A DNA stretch of 64,000 nucleotides from Bacillota bacterium (GCA_023393125.1 JAEWMQ010000019.1:5013-69012), one strand, 5' to 3'. Shown: positions 1-9,422, numbered from the stretch's first letter. Numbers and translations are program-made. Notes: generated from the letters alone by a model not told the origin.

Positions 1-1107
1 GATGTCATTCCTACAGTTTTACCACTACTCATGGATGGAGCTTATCAACTGATTAATGCCCTAATTACAGTAATTCAAGAAAATGCTCCTGCCTTTGCTA
101 GCTTAGCCGGTGATTTAATAACAGGTTTTATAACATTTCTTATGGAAACATTCCCAACACTAGCTGATGCTGCTTTGCAAATAGTTATTACCTTAATGAA
201 TGCATTATCTGAATCCCTTCCTACTTTAATTCCTGTTATGGTAGAAGGGATTTTAAATTTAGTTCAATCAATCCTAGATAATTTGCCTTCATTTATTGAT
301 GCTGCTATTAATATGATTCTAGCTTTAGTAGAGGGGATTCTAAATGCACTACCTCAGCTTTTAGAACAAGCCCCAGTTATTATAAGGAAAATGACAGATA
401 GCCTTATTGCTGCTATACCAATGCTTATTGAAGCTGCAGTAAGTCTTATTACTAGCTTGTCAGAGTTTATCATTAATAACCTAGATAAGATTATTCAAAC
501 ATCCATTGAAGTGGTTGTTGCTTTGGCCATTGGTCTTATTCAGGCTATACCCAAGCTTATGGAAGCAACACCTAAATTAATTCAAGCTATTATAGGAGTA
601 TTTACGAATACCAATTGGGCTGAAGTAGGTCTTAATCTAGTTAAAGGAATTGCTAGAGGTATTGCAAATGGAGTAGGTTCTGTAGTTAAAGCAGCTAAAG
701 ATATGGCCAATAGTGTTTGGAGCAGTATTACGAGTGCTTTTGATATGCATTCACCATCAAGACTTGCCATTAGAGTATTTCAAAAAGACTTTGTCGAAAA
801 GGGTATTGGACAAGGTATTTTAAAAGGAATACCTAAAGTGGTAAGGGATACACAACAAATGAGTCAAAGTATTGTAGGAGCTATACAAGCTATTCCAAGC
901 ATTGCTTTAAAAACACAGTTACAAGATGTATCTAGTCAGAATATAGTTTCTACCAATGGCTTAGCATCTACTACTTCTCATTATGAAGATGGTGATATCA
1001 TTATCCAGAACATGAATATCAATTCAAAGGAAAATGCTCAGTACTTTGCTGAATATCTTTATACCTTAAAGAAGACTAGAAATAGAACTTTAGGAGTGAT
1101 GACATGA
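1..1107 (+). CDS. Phage tail tape measure protein, C-terminal part
   Basis: The reading frame is open from the first base of the window, so the 5' end lies outside. Roughly the first 190 residues are hydrophobic, proline-spaced amphipathic helices of the kind found in the membrane-active part of siphovirus tape measure proteins. Around residues 240-265 (counted from the ATG at base 31) is the sequence MHSPSRLAIRVF, a common tape-measure C-terminal signature. The tape measure sets tail length and takes part in DNA delivery. The stop overlaps the start of the next tail gene by 4 bases (ATGA), so the two are translationally coupled. The family call is good; its full length cannot be judged here. 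Confidence 0.85.
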   Translation, partial: DVIPTVLPLLMDGAYQLINALITVIQENAPAFASLAGDLITGFITFLMETFPTLADAALQIVITLMNALSESLPTLIPVMVEGILNLVQSILDNLPSFIDAAINMILALVEGILNALPQLLEQAPVIIRKMTDSLIAAIPMLIEAAVSLITSLSEFIINNLDKIIQTSIEVVVALAIGLIQAIPKLMEATPKLIQAIIGVFTNTNWAEVGLNLVKGIARGIANGVGSVVKAAKDMANSVWSSITSAFDMHSPSRLAIRVFQKDFVEKGIGQGILKGIPKVVRDTQQMSQSIVGAIQAIPSIALKTQLQDVSSQNIVSTNGLASTTSHYEDGDIIIQNMNINSKENAQYFAEYLYTLKKTRNRTLGVMT

Positions 1108-2906
1108 TTAAACTCTATACAATGGATAACCTAGTAGATTCCTATTCCAGCGTTCCTGTTATAAATGGCAATATAAGTGGAGAAAGAAATGGTTATCACA
1201 AGCTATCTTTTTCTATCTTAAGCAAATACCTTAAACAACAGAATATAGTCATTAACCAGAAAACCATCTTTCAAGTAGATGGCCTTTTTTATGTGTGTAC
1301 AGATGCTGGAAATAGTGATGTAGAAAAGATTGAGCTAAGTTATAATGCAGAACTTCTTCAGACTCAAATCTTAATGTTTAAGTTTATTGATACTCTAGAG
1401 TTAGCAGGTACCTCTATCGTAGAAGTTTTATCACTTCTAGTGAATTCAACTATTTTAGAAGTAGGAGAATGTGATAATATCTCAGGTTTTGACTTTCAGA
1501 TTAGCAAAAATAATGCTCAGTATGCTCTTAGTCAGCTTCTTGAAATCACTAAAACAGAAGTGACTTATAACGGATTAAAAATTAATATTAAGAACGCCAA
1601 TTGGCAAGACAACATTAAAACACTTACAAAAGGCTATGACTTCACTACATTAGACGAAAGCACAGATGTATCAGATGTTATTACAAAACTTCACTACAAA
1701 AATACCAAAGGTGATCTGAGCGGCTTTATAGTAAGTAGCTATGCCAGTAAGTATGGTTTCACTAGAGAAGGCTATCAAGAATTTGATACAGATGATTTAG
1801 GAACCCTAAGCACTTTAGCCACAGAGTATTTAGCTACCATAGATCAACCTAGTTGTAGCATTTCTATAAGTATTCCTAAAGTTAGAAAACTTAGCTTAAG
1901 CCTGTGTGAATTAGTTAAGCTTCATAACACCTTATTGGACGAAGAACTTATTTACAAAGTAGTGGGTTATAGCAAGAGTTTGACTACATCAGCAGATACT
2001 TATCAGCTAGGTCAACGCAAGAAGGACTTTACAGATATTGAGCAGCTCTTTAATGAGAAAGCCCAAGAGGTCGTTCAAGAAGTGGTTCAAAATGTTATTG
2101 TTGAAGTCATTGAGCAAGAGGTCATTAGTGCCAATACTGCTCATATACTTAATGCTTGGATTAGAGACTTAAATGTGGAATTTCTTGAAACGAACTTTGA
2201 GGTTCTTGATGTAAGACAGCCTTATCCTGAAGATGGCCTTCGTAACTTTATCCGTATTAAAGAAGAGCAAATGGAGTTTGTTACCCAAAGCTTAAGTGAA
2301 ACAGAAGTTCAAGACTATCACAATAAGGATGGTGATCAGCTTTACTATACTGCTATTGATGACCATGTGCAGGCGTATAAATATTTTACGATTACCCTTC
2401 CTACTAGTATTTATCAAGACTTAACAGAAGCACAAATTGATAAGTTCAAAGTTAAAGTCAGGAAGGTTCTAAGTGAAAGTGTAAAGGCTACTTTTACTTT
2501 TGGACTTATTGGTGATACCCAATATCCTCTTATGCGCTGGGGTGTAGGTACAGATCCAAGTGGTAGTACGGATAAAGGAAAAGGTTTTATTTATAAAGAA
2601 CTAGATGGATTAGTGCTCAAGTATGTTACAAGTACCGGAACAGTTCATCAAATTAAACTAGGTGAGAATGGTATAGAAGGTATAGAGGCTGGTGGTGGAG
2701 AAACGATTATTCAGAATATCAATATGGGCGGTCTCATAGAGATACCTGGTGTGGCTCTTACGAAGGCTTCATTTAGTGAAAGTGGTGTTTCTTTAGAACA
2801 TGGTGAAATAAAAACTACCTTTACTTGGACAAGAGACAGTGCTGGTAGAATCTTAACTCTTTATAATTCACAAACTGGCCTAACTGTTCCAGTCAGTTGG
2901 AGTTAG
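1104..2906 (+). CDS. Phage minor structural / tail endopeptidase-like protein
   Basis: This 600-residue protein follows the tape measure gene with a 4-base overlap. The first ~320 residues, beginning MIKLYTMDN and rich in short beta strands, resemble the prophage tail endopeptidase / phage minor structural protein family found after the tape measure in Gram-positive siphoviruses. Residues ~330-370 are a Glu/Val-rich likely coiled-coil linker. The C-terminal third resembles baseplate or fibre-anchoring material and contains a Gly-rich turn (EAGGGETIIQN). Its likely role is at the tail tip or baseplate, connecting the distal tail to receptor-binding parts. Synteny and N-terminal pattern support the call. 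No catalytic residues for peptidase activity can be assigned by eye. Confidence 0.7.
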   Translation: MIKLYTMDNLVDSYSSVPVINGNISGERNGYHKLSFSILSKYLKQQNIVINQKTIFQVDGLFYVCTDAGNSDVEKIELSYNAELLQTQILMFKFIDTLELAGTSIVEVLSLLVNSTILEVGECDNISGFDFQISKNNAQYALSQLLEITKTEVTYNGLKINIKNANWQDNIKTLTKGYDFTTLDESTDVSDVITKLHYKNTKGDLSGFIVSSYASKYGFTREGYQEFDTDDLGTLSTLATEYLATIDQPSCSISISIPKVRKLSLSLCELVKLHNTLLDEELIYKVVGYSKSLTTSADTYQLGQRKKDFTDIEQLFNEKAQEVVQEVVQNVIVEVIEQEVISANTAHILNAWIRDLNVEFLETNFEVLDVRQPYPEDGLRNFIRIKEEQMEFVTQSLSETEVQDYHNKDGDQLYYTAIDDHVQAYKYFTITLPTSIYQDLTEAQIDKFKVKVRKVLSESVKATFTFGLIGDTQYPLMRWGVGTDPSGSTDKGKGFIYKELDGLVLKYVTSTGTVHQIKLGENGIEGIEAGGGETIIQNINMGGLIEIPGVALTKASFSESGVSLEHGEIKTTFTWTRDSAGRILTLYNSQTGLTVPVSWS

Positions 2907-2915
2907 GAGGCATTT

Positions 2916-3395
2916 ATGAGTATGCAAGACTTTGATATGGGATTTCTTAGTACGCTGATGTCCTTTGGTATCTCAAATGGAGAATCAAGCAGTGGTTTAC
3001 CAGATATGAGTACATTACTGTTTGTTAACTGTGCCTACTATAGTGGTGATTTAGGAGAAGGCTCTAATTACCTGAGTGCTGATAGTTATGTTCCTATATT
3101 CAGTAGTGGTTTTAGTTATATCCCTAAAAAAGGTGGCATTGTCATGATGGGCGCCTATCAGTTAGAGGATCCTGACGATTATAGTGGTGAAACCCCTATG
3201 GCCATGTTAAAGATTACAGCTGATGATAAGGTAATCTTTGAAGATGATATAACTGCATACTTTCTATATCCCATTGTAGAAAAAGTAAAAGGTTTTAGCT
3301 ATCAGAGCTCTTTCAAAATAGAAGCCAAAAGGCTGAATCTAACAGATAGCATGGGATTGCAACTTTATCAGACTATGATTATTGGATATAAGTAG
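2916..3395 (+). CDS. Phage tail-associated protein, paralogue 1
   Basis: A 159-residue protein starting 9 bases after the previous stop, with TTAGGAGGC as ribosome binding site. I do not recognise a named domain. It is clearly related to the next gene: both contain a 'SSGFSYIPKKG' / 'SSSFSYMPSQG' block, a following 'MMGAYQL' / 'MIGGFDL' block and a nearly parallel C-terminus (LTDSMGLQLYQTMIIGYK here). Its position between the tail-tip gene and holin suggests a baseplate, fibre or host-recognition accessory protein. That role is inferred from position only. Confidence 0.7.
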   Translation: MSMQDFDMGFLSTLMSFGISNGESSSGLPDMSTLLFVNCAYYSGDLGEGSNYLSADSYVPIFSSGFSYIPKKGGIVMMGAYQLEDPDDYSGETPMAMLKITADDKVIFEDDITAYFLYPIVEKVKGFSYQSSFKIEAKRLNLTDSMGLQLYQTMIIGYK

Positions 3396-3404
3396 GTAAA
3401 TGAA

Positions 3405-3878
3405 ATGAATGATATAGCATTTAAGAATGGCATACTTTGTGGTCTATTAGCCACAGGTATTGGTATAGGTGGGGAGAATAGTGATAATAAGCTTCCTTTA
3501 CCTGAAGTATTAGAAATTATTAATCTAAGCTACTATGACAATGTAATTACTTATCTTAATGAGTTTAGCTATACAACTTTGCTATCTAGTAGCTTTAGTT
3601 ATATGCCAAGTCAAGGTTATGTCATGATTGGTGGCTTTGATTTATATGACTTTGAGGGAGATGACTGGTCTGCTTCACCTAGTGCAGATATGCGTATAAC
3701 AGTAGATGGTGTTATAGCTTATGAAGGTGATGTTGCCAGTTACTTTGAGGATTTATCCGTTAATCCACCTAAGGTCTTTCAATATAAATCAAGTTTTGAA
3801 CTAGCAGGAAAACGAAACAACTTAACAGATGGTATGCAACTGCAATTACGAGAAACTATGGTTGTAGGACTAAAATAG
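3405..3878 (+). CDS. Phage tail-associated protein, paralogue 2
   Basis: A 157-residue protein, second member of a tandem pair with the preceding gene. Shared blocks include the FSYMPSQG turn, a D-rich middle region and the C-terminus LTDGMQLQLRETMVVGLK. The N-terminal ~20 residues are the least alike. The pair most likely arose by gene duplication and may form a hetero-oligomer at the tail tip, which is inference. Spacing of 9 bases upstream and 14 bases downstream indicates one late operon with the holin and amidase. Confidence 0.7.
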   Translation: MNDIAFKNGILCGLLATGIGIGGENSDNKLPLPEVLEIINLSYYDNVITYLNEFSYTTLLSSSFSYMPSQGYVMIGGFDLYDFEGDDWSASPSADMRITVDGVIAYEGDVASYFEDLSVNPPKVFQYKSSFELAGKRNNLTDGMQLQLRETMVVGLK

Positions 3879-3892
3879 AAAGGATTCAAAAG

Positions 3893-4312
3893 ATGAATGA
3901 TTTAATAGAGGGAATTAGAATAGCCATTGTAACAGTGGGTGGTTTTATAGGTGGTATGATAGGCGGATTTGATGGACTTATCTACTCACTGATTACATTT
4001 GTTCTTATAGACTATCTAACAGGTGTGATGGCTGCAATTGTAGATCGTCAGCTTTCCAGTGAAATAGGCTTCAAAGGTATTTTTAAAAAAGTAAGTATTT
4101 TTATGCTAGTAGCGTTAGGGCATATTATAGATTCAAAACTACTAGGAACTGGTACTGCTCTTAGAACGGCAATTATTTTATTTTATAGCTCTAATGAGGG
4201 AATTAGTATTTTGGAGAATGCAACACGCATGGGACTTCCTATTCCTAAGAAAATCAAATCAGTATTAGAACAACTCAAGAAGGATAGTGATGCAGATGAA
4301 CATCCAGAATAA
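3893..4312 (+). CDS. Phage holin (toxin secretion/phage lysis holin family)
   Basis: A 139-residue membrane protein. Hydrophobic segments lie at about residues 8-30, 30-50 and 65-85, with a charged C-terminus (KKDSDADEHPE). The block FVLIDYLTGVMAAIVDRQLSSEIG and the later FKGIFKKV are characteristic of the Holin_4 family of Gram-positive phages. It would permeabilise the membrane at lysis to release or activate the endolysin. AAAGGATT precedes the start. The 3' end overlaps the following amidase gene, a normal holin/endolysin cassette arrangement. Confidence 0.88.
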   Translation: MNDLIEGIRIAIVTVGGFIGGMIGGFDGLIYSLITFVLIDYLTGVMAAIVDRQLSSEIGFKGIFKKVSIFMLVALGHIIDSKLLGTGTALRTAIILFYSSNEGISILENATRMGLPIPKKIKSVLEQLKKDSDADEHPE

Positions 4313-4970
4313 CTATATAACAGTTAATCAGTACTCTAGACCTAAGATAGCTATAAAAGTTGTTAAAGGAGTAGTTATTCATTGGGTTGCCAATCCTAAC
4401 TCTTCTGCAGAGGCTAATCGTAATTATTTTGATGGTCTTAAAGTTGGTAAGAAAAATAGTAATGGTAGTATGACTTATGCTAGTGCACATTATATTATAG
4501 GACTTGATGGAGAAGTAGTAGCTTGCATACCTGAAAATGAAATGGCCTATCATGCTAGTTCTGCTAATGGTACTCATCTTGGCATAGAAGTTTGCCACAA
4601 AGATTGGGAAGGACAATTTACAACGTCTACTTATGAAACACTAGTAGAACTCATTGCGGATATCTGTCGGCGTTATGAACTTAATCCACTTACGGATATC
4701 ATTAGACACTATGATGTAACGGGTAAGAATTGTCCTAAATATTATGTTTTGCACAACGAAGCATGGATACAGTTAAAGAATGATGTAAATAGGCGATTAG
4801 AAAAAGAAGATATCACACAAATAACCATTCAGCTTAATGGAAAAGAGAAACAAGTGAGTGCTATTAATATAGAAGAAACTCATTACATTAAGCTTCGGGA
4901 TTTAGCAGATGATCATATAGATATCAGGTATGATAAAGAGAAAAAAATACCTGTTGTAACAATTAAATAG
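4296..4970 (+). CDS. N-acetylmuramoyl-L-alanine amidase (phage endolysin, Amidase_2)
   Basis: Endolysin that cleaves the lactyl-amide bond of peptidoglycan. The zinc ligands of the Amidase_2 family are visible: His in VVIHWVANP, His in IIRHYDVTGKNCP and the Cys nine residues later in the same motif; SAHYIIG and THLGIEV are also family blocks. I place the start at ATG 4296, 10 bases after AGAAGGAT; an upstream GTG at 4287 is also in frame. The last ~50 residues look like a short copper-amine-oxidase-N (stalk) type domain, here probably a wall-binding module. It overlaps the holin gene by 17 bases and is the last gene of the late operon before a hairpin. Confidence 0.9.
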   Translation: MNIQNNYITVNQYSRPKIAIKVVKGVVIHWVANPNSSAEANRNYFDGLKVGKKNSNGSMTYASAHYIIGLDGEVVACIPENEMAYHASSANGTHLGIEVCHKDWEGQFTTSTYETLVELIADICRRYELNPLTDIIRHYDVTGKNCPKYYVLHNEAWIQLKNDVNRRLEKEDITQITIQLNGKEKQVSAINIEETHYIKLRDLADDHIDIRYDKEKKIPVVTIK

Positions 4971-4982
4971 TTGATGATATTT

Positions 4983-5016
4983 AGGGGGTGGCTCGATGGG
5001 TCACCCTGATTTTTTA
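4983..5016 (+). terminator. Probable terminator of the phage lysis operon
   Basis: A G-rich stretch (AGGGGGTG) and its near complement (CACCCT) can pair with one bulge, and the hairpin is followed by TGATTTTTTAT. It lies just after the amidase stop codon. Confidence 0.5.
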
Positions 5017-5033
5017 TGCCTATAAAGGAGCAT

Positions 5034-5189
5034 ATGATGGATTCAATAAATAAGAATGAGATATATTATCAAGCTGCTGTGTGCCTTCTAAATAAACTCT
5101 TACAGCAGGGCCTTATTACAGAGGAAGAATATAAAAAAATAGATGCTCTAAACATTGAGAAATGGAAGCCATTAATAGCTTCTATATAG
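5034..5189 (+). CDS. SHOCT-like small protein
   Basis: A 51-residue ORF with AAAGGAG eight bases before a double ATG (5034/5037). The middle reads NKLLQQGLITEEEYKKID, the 'short C-terminal' SHOCT-type helix pair (G-L-I-T-E-E-E-Y-x-K). Small SHOCT proteins are often found beside serine recombinases in Clostridia mobile elements. It is 64 bases ahead of the first recombinase and probably co-transcribed. A role in oligomerisation or recombination control is inference. Confidence 0.7.
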   Translation: MMDSINKNEIYYQAAVCLLNKLLQQGLITEEEYKKIDALNIEKWKPLIASI

Positions 5190-5253
5190 CCTTGATGTTA
5201 TCTACTATGTACGGTAACATGTCACTACCTTAAAAGAAATGGAGGAAATGCTA

Positions 5254-6852
5254 ATGGCAAAGAAGGTTACAATAATTGAGCCTACTCAAAAAAACGAAGT
5301 AATAGAAGAGGCTAGGCTTAGAGTTTGTGCTTACTGTAGAGTAAGTTCTATGCATGAAGAGCAACAAAATTCTTTTGCTGCCCAAGTTACACACTATACT
5401 CAATATATTAACAAAAATCCAAATTGGTATTTTGTGGGTATATATGCTGATGTAGGAATAAGTGGAACCAGTAAAGAAAAGAGAACAGATTTCATGAGGC
5501 TTATTAATGATTGTGAATGTGGATTAATAGATTTAGTTATTACTAAGTCCATATCTAGGTTTGCAAGAAATACGGCAGATTGTATTGAGGTAGTGAGAAA
5601 GCTCAAAGAGATGGGTATAGGAGTGTTTTTCGAGAAAGAGAATATCAATACTCTTTCGGAAGAAAGTGAATTGGTACTTTCGATACTTTGTTCCATCGCA
5701 CAAGAGGAAATGATTTCCTTATCAAAAAATATACGATGGGCTAATCAAAGACGATATAGCCAAGGTAAATTTCAAATTGCACCTACTAAATTTATGGGAT
5801 ATGACGTTGACCCAATTACTAAAAAGCTAATTGTAAACAAGAATGAGGCTGAATTAGTAAAACGTATTTTTAAAGAGTATATAGATGGAAAAGGAACTGC
5901 AGCAGTTGCTAAAACATTGAATGCTGAAGGCATTCCAACTATTACAGGCACTATCTGGTGGGGCTCTACAATAACTCGTATGTTAAAAAACGAAAAGTAT
6001 TGTGGGGATGTATTAATGCAGAAAACAATCACTGCAGATGAAATTACCTTTAAAAGAAAAATTAATAGAGGTGAGCAACCTAAATATTATATTAAAGACG
6101 ATCATGAGCCCATCATATCTCGGAAAACTTTTGAGTTGGTACAAAAATTACTAGCTGAACGTTGTCTTTTAAAAGGAATGACGGAAGAGGTAAAGAGAAA
6201 AACAAATAACAGATATCCATTAACAAGTAAAGTAATATGCGGTAAATGTGGCAAGATATATCGGCGAACCATTCAAAACTCCGGTAAATCATATGCAAGA
6301 CCAGCTTGGAATTGTCTGAGTGGACATCATACTGCTGAGAAACCTTGTGGTAATGGTTCTATACATGATGATAAATTAATTCAAATTTGTATTGGTGTAC
6401 TCAAAAAGCTCTATTCCAATATAGACACGCTATTAATGCCGTATGCAGATACTCTAAAGGCAATTAACAAATTGGATAATAACCATGATATACAAGACTG
6501 TGATTTACAAATACAAGAGTTAGTTAAGCAGATGGGCGTTTTAGCAGAACTAGCTTCTAAGGGTACAATTAGCCCCATATTATTTAACACTCAAAACAAT
6601 GAATTATTAAGTAAAATAAATGAATGTAAAAAGAAAAGGCAACAGGTATCTGATAAGTATTATGCAAGTACAAACAATTTAAAGGATACAGAGAGAATAA
6701 TAGAAAGGCTTAAGAGTACGCAAGGGTTCATTTCAACCTTAGAAAAAGAGTTACTAGATGATATCGTTGATAAAATTATAGTTTATTCTAGAAAACGTGT
6801 AGTCTTTAAATTAATAAATGAAATTGAACTATTAGAAGAAATAGGAGATTAG
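5254..6852 (+). CDS. Large serine recombinase 1
   Basis: Site-specific recombinase with the three expected parts. The N-terminal resolvase domain carries the catalytic serine in AYCRVSS (Ser31 from this start) and the arginine block SISRFARNT. A recombinase DNA-binding domain covers about residues 180-300. A zinc ribbon (CGKCGKIYRR ... WNC) is followed by a coiled-coil tail. I choose ATG 5254 because GGAGG sits 8 bases upstream; an in-frame ATG at 5239 would put the ribosome site inside the coding region. At 532 residues it is typical. It is probably the prophage or element integrase, in one operon with the two following recombinase genes. Confidence 0.92.
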   Translation: MAKKVTIIEPTQKNEVIEEARLRVCAYCRVSSMHEEQQNSFAAQVTHYTQYINKNPNWYFVGIYADVGISGTSKEKRTDFMRLINDCECGLIDLVITKSISRFARNTADCIEVVRKLKEMGIGVFFEKENINTLSEESELVLSILCSIAQEEMISLSKNIRWANQRRYSQGKFQIAPTKFMGYDVDPITKKLIVNKNEAELVKRIFKEYIDGKGTAAVAKTLNAEGIPTITGTIWWGSTITRMLKNEKYCGDVLMQKTITADEITFKRKINRGEQPKYYIKDDHEPIISRKTFELVQKLLAERCLLKGMTEEVKRKTNNRYPLTSKVICGKCGKIYRRTIQNSGKSYARPAWNCLSGHHTAEKPCGNGSIHDDKLIQICIGVLKKLYSNIDTLLMPYADTLKAINKLDNNHDIQDCDLQIQELVKQMGVLAELASKGTISPILFNTQNNELLSKINECKKKRQQVSDKYYASTNNLKDTERIIERLKSTQGFISTLEKELLDDIVDKIIVYSRKRVVFKLINEIELLEEIGD

Positions 6853-6856
6853 GTAT

Positions 6857-7765
6857 ATGAATAAAAATTTTCCTTATGGGTATCAGCCAAATCAAGATGG
6901 TCTGCCAGTTTTAGATACTAACAAAGCACCTTATGTAAAAGTAATATTTGATAAGTATTTAGATGAGGGTTGCCAAATGGATATTATGAAATGGCTTATA
7001 GAGGTAGGCGCAACCCCACCAAGAGTAAATTCTAAATGGGGGCATTCTAGTATAGGCCATATTCTTACAAACAGTAAATATTGCGGAGAAGATAATTTTC
7101 CACAGATTATAACCAAAGAAATATTTTTGGCAGCGCAGAAAAAAAGATATAAGCATAATCGATATTTAAGTTCATATTATAATAATACGCCTTATACAAG
7201 AAGAAAAAAGTATGATTTTACTGGAAAAGTTATTTGTAGTCAATGTAATAAAACTCTTACAAGTAATATGCTTGGTAACAAGAATGCTACTAAAAAGCAG
7301 GTATGGCAATGTGGTAATTATATTACCAACGGAAAGGTTAATTGTAAGATTATGATAGAAAACAATAAGTTAGAGCAACATTTTGTAGATATCCTTAAAG
7401 AGTTACATGAAAAATTCGAATTACTTGTAAAGAAGGTAGAACGAATTGAGAGGCCTAAGACAAACAATGAAATTATAGGGCTGGATCTTCAAATAAAAGG
7501 CAAATTAGAAGAAATCAATCCAAACAGAGAAGTAATACTAGAGCTATTAAATAAACGCACATCTGCAATGTGGAGTATTGCAGTAGTAGATGATTTTGAA
7601 CACCGTACTTTTAAGTTAAGAGAGTTATTAAATTCTTTATCCGAAACACCTGAATATTTTGATGGAGATATATTTAATAGTACTATAAAACAAGTCACTT
7701 TATACCCTACAGGTAAAGTGGCTTTTATTTTTTTAAATGGACTAACTATTGAAAGAACTATATAG
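6857..7765 (+). CDS. Recombinase-family protein lacking the catalytic resolvase domain
   Basis: At 302 residues it begins directly in the recombinase DNA-binding domain (FPYGYQPNQDG ... Y(V)KVIFDKYLDEG), then has a zinc ribbon (CSQCNKTL ... WQCGNY) and a shortened tail. No serine-containing AYCRVS block exists upstream in any frame; the previous gene ends 4 bases earlier. It therefore cannot cut DNA alone. Because it has its own start, is intact and sits tightly between two complete recombinases, it may be an accessory DNA-binding subunit or directionality partner and not simply debris. That function is inferred. Confidence 0.8.
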   Translation: MNKNFPYGYQPNQDGLPVLDTNKAPYVKVIFDKYLDEGCQMDIMKWLIEVGATPPRVNSKWGHSSIGHILTNSKYCGEDNFPQIITKEIFLAAQKKRYKHNRYLSSYYNNTPYTRRKKYDFTGKVICSQCNKTLTSNMLGNKNATKKQVWQCGNYITNGKVNCKIMIENNKLEQHFVDILKELHEKFELLVKKVERIERPKTNNEIIGLDLQIKGKLEEINPNREVILELLNKRTSAMWSIAVVDDFEHRTFKLRELLNSLSETPEYFDGDIFNSTIKQVTLYPTGKVAFIFLNGLTIERTI

Positions 7766-7792
7766 ATTACAACCAGAGAAAGGGCATGTTAC

Positions 7793-9388
7793 ATGACAAG
7801 GAATGTAGCGGTTATACCTGCTAGACCAGTTTTTGAAATCTCAGGAAGACAAGAAACAGCTAAACTTAAGGTCTGTGCTTACTGTAGAGTAAGTACGGAT
7901 AATGAGGAACAACTTACAAGTTATCAAGCACAGGTTAGCCATTATTCAGAGTTTATAGCACAAAATCCGAGCTGGGAATTTGCAGGCATTTATGCAGATG
8001 AAGGTATTAGTGGAACAAGCACTAAGAATAGAACACAATTTAACCAAATGATAGAAGATTGTAAGGCTCATAAAATAGACTTGGTACTCACCAAATCTAT
8101 TTCTCGATTTGCTAGAAATACCTTGGATTGCTTAAAGTATATTAGACTACTAAAAGAATATAAAATAGCGGTCTTTTTTGAAAAAGAGAATGTGAATACG
8201 CTAGACTCTAAAGGCGAATTTCTTCTTACGTTACTTTCGTCCCTCGCGCAAGAAGAGAGCCGCTCAGTCTCAAGTAATACGCGGTGGGGGATAGCCCATA
8301 AGTTCCAACAGGGAGAAATAATGCTTAACTATACGCAGTTCATGGGATACACAAAAGATGAGCAAGGCAACCTAGTTATAGTTCCCAAGGAAGCTAAAAT
8401 TATTAAACGAATTTATAGAGATTACCTAGAAGGTAAAAGTGCAAAGCAAATAGCTAAAGAACTTACCAAAGATAGAGTTACGCCACCAGGTGGAGGAAAG
8501 AAGTGGTTTGATTCAACGATATTAAGTATTTTACGAAATGAAAAGTATTATGGTGATGCCATTCTTCAAAAAAGCTACACTGAAGATTTCCTTACAAAAA
8601 AGAGAATAAAAAATACTGGTCAGCTTCCTCTATACTATGTAGAAAATAGCCATCCAGGAATTGTGACAAAAGAAGTGTTCATGAAGGTACAGGAAGAAAT
8701 ATTAAGGCGCAACAACCTACCAGGTGCTTCAAAAGGTGGAACCATGACTTATCAATCCAAGTTCGCCTTGGCTCACCGAATAGTATGTAGCGAATGCGGT
8801 ACAACTTTTAGGAGATGTACTTGGACATATACAGGAGAAAAGATACGGGTATGGCGATGTGGTAAACGGATAGCAACTGGTGGTAAAGAATGCAAAGCAG
8901 AAGCAATATATGAAACTGATCTACAATCAGCATTTATAAAGGTAATGAATGAGTTGGTCCAAAATCAAGAAGAGTTTATTGGGCCACTGCTAGAAAATAT
9001 TGATAAGGTGCTAGAGCAGCAGCTAAAGAACAAGGATAAAATAGAAACACGGATTGCAGAGTTATCAGAAATACTGACAAGACTAGTAGAAAGTCAATCT
9101 CGGATGAGGCCAACAACTAATATCTCTGGAGAGGAGTATATTAATATTTCTAACGAGTATAATGAGCTGGTTAAGCAGCAAGACGAGATGCTAGCAAAGG
9201 AAAAGGAATGCACAATGCGGAAGTTGCAGATAAAAGAACTGGTGGAAGTGCTGATGAATAAAGGAGAGGTAATAACAGAGTATGATGATAAGATACTACG
9301 CCAATTGATAGAACGGATATATGCCCTGTCAGATAAGGAGATACGGTTCGAGTTTAAATGTGGGATAGAAATACAGAAGAGTTTATAA
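7793..9388 (+). CDS. Large serine recombinase 3
   Basis: 531-residue serine recombinase. The resolvase domain shows AYCRVSTDNEEQ (catalytic Ser34) and SISRFARNT, followed by the recombinase domain, a zinc ribbon (CSECGTTFRRC ... WRCGKR) and a long coiled coil rich in E, K and Q. It starts 27 bases after the middle recombinase. Its resolvase domain is close to that of the first recombinase, especially around residues 25-60, so the two may have arisen by duplication or act as a pair. It lies at the right edge of the prophage-like block; the next genes are unrelated cargo. Confidence 0.92.
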   Translation: MTRNVAVIPARPVFEISGRQETAKLKVCAYCRVSTDNEEQLTSYQAQVSHYSEFIAQNPSWEFAGIYADEGISGTSTKNRTQFNQMIEDCKAHKIDLVLTKSISRFARNTLDCLKYIRLLKEYKIAVFFEKENVNTLDSKGEFLLTLLSSLAQEESRSVSSNTRWGIAHKFQQGEIMLNYTQFMGYTKDEQGNLVIVPKEAKIIKRIYRDYLEGKSAKQIAKELTKDRVTPPGGGKKWFDSTILSILRNEKYYGDAILQKSYTEDFLTKKRIKNTGQLPLYYVENSHPGIVTKEVFMKVQEEILRRNNLPGASKGGTMTYQSKFALAHRIVCSECGTTFRRCTWTYTGEKIRVWRCGKRIATGGKECKAEAIYETDLQSAFIKVMNELVQNQEEFIGPLLENIDKVLEQQLKNKDKIETRIAELSEILTRLVESQSRMRPTTNISGEEYINISNEYNELVKQQDEMLAKEKECTMRKLQIKELVEVLMNKGEVITEYDDKILRQLIERIYALSDKEIRFEFKCGIEIQKSL

Positions 9389-9394
9389 GAATCT

Positions 9395-9422
9395 TAGAGG
9401 TTAACTTAATAATTAGCCTCTA
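9395..9422 (+). terminator. Hairpin after recombinase operon
   Basis: TAGAGGTTA and TAGCCTCTA form a 9-bp stem (one G-T pair) just after the recombinase stop. There is no following T-run, so it may be a weak terminator or a structural feature of the element end. Confidence 0.35.

Noticed and set aside
5254..9388. Transposon of the TnpX/Tn4451 type defined by the recombinases
   Set aside because: The genes follow directly on a phage tail-lysis operon, so a prophage integrase role is more economical; no element ends could be identified.
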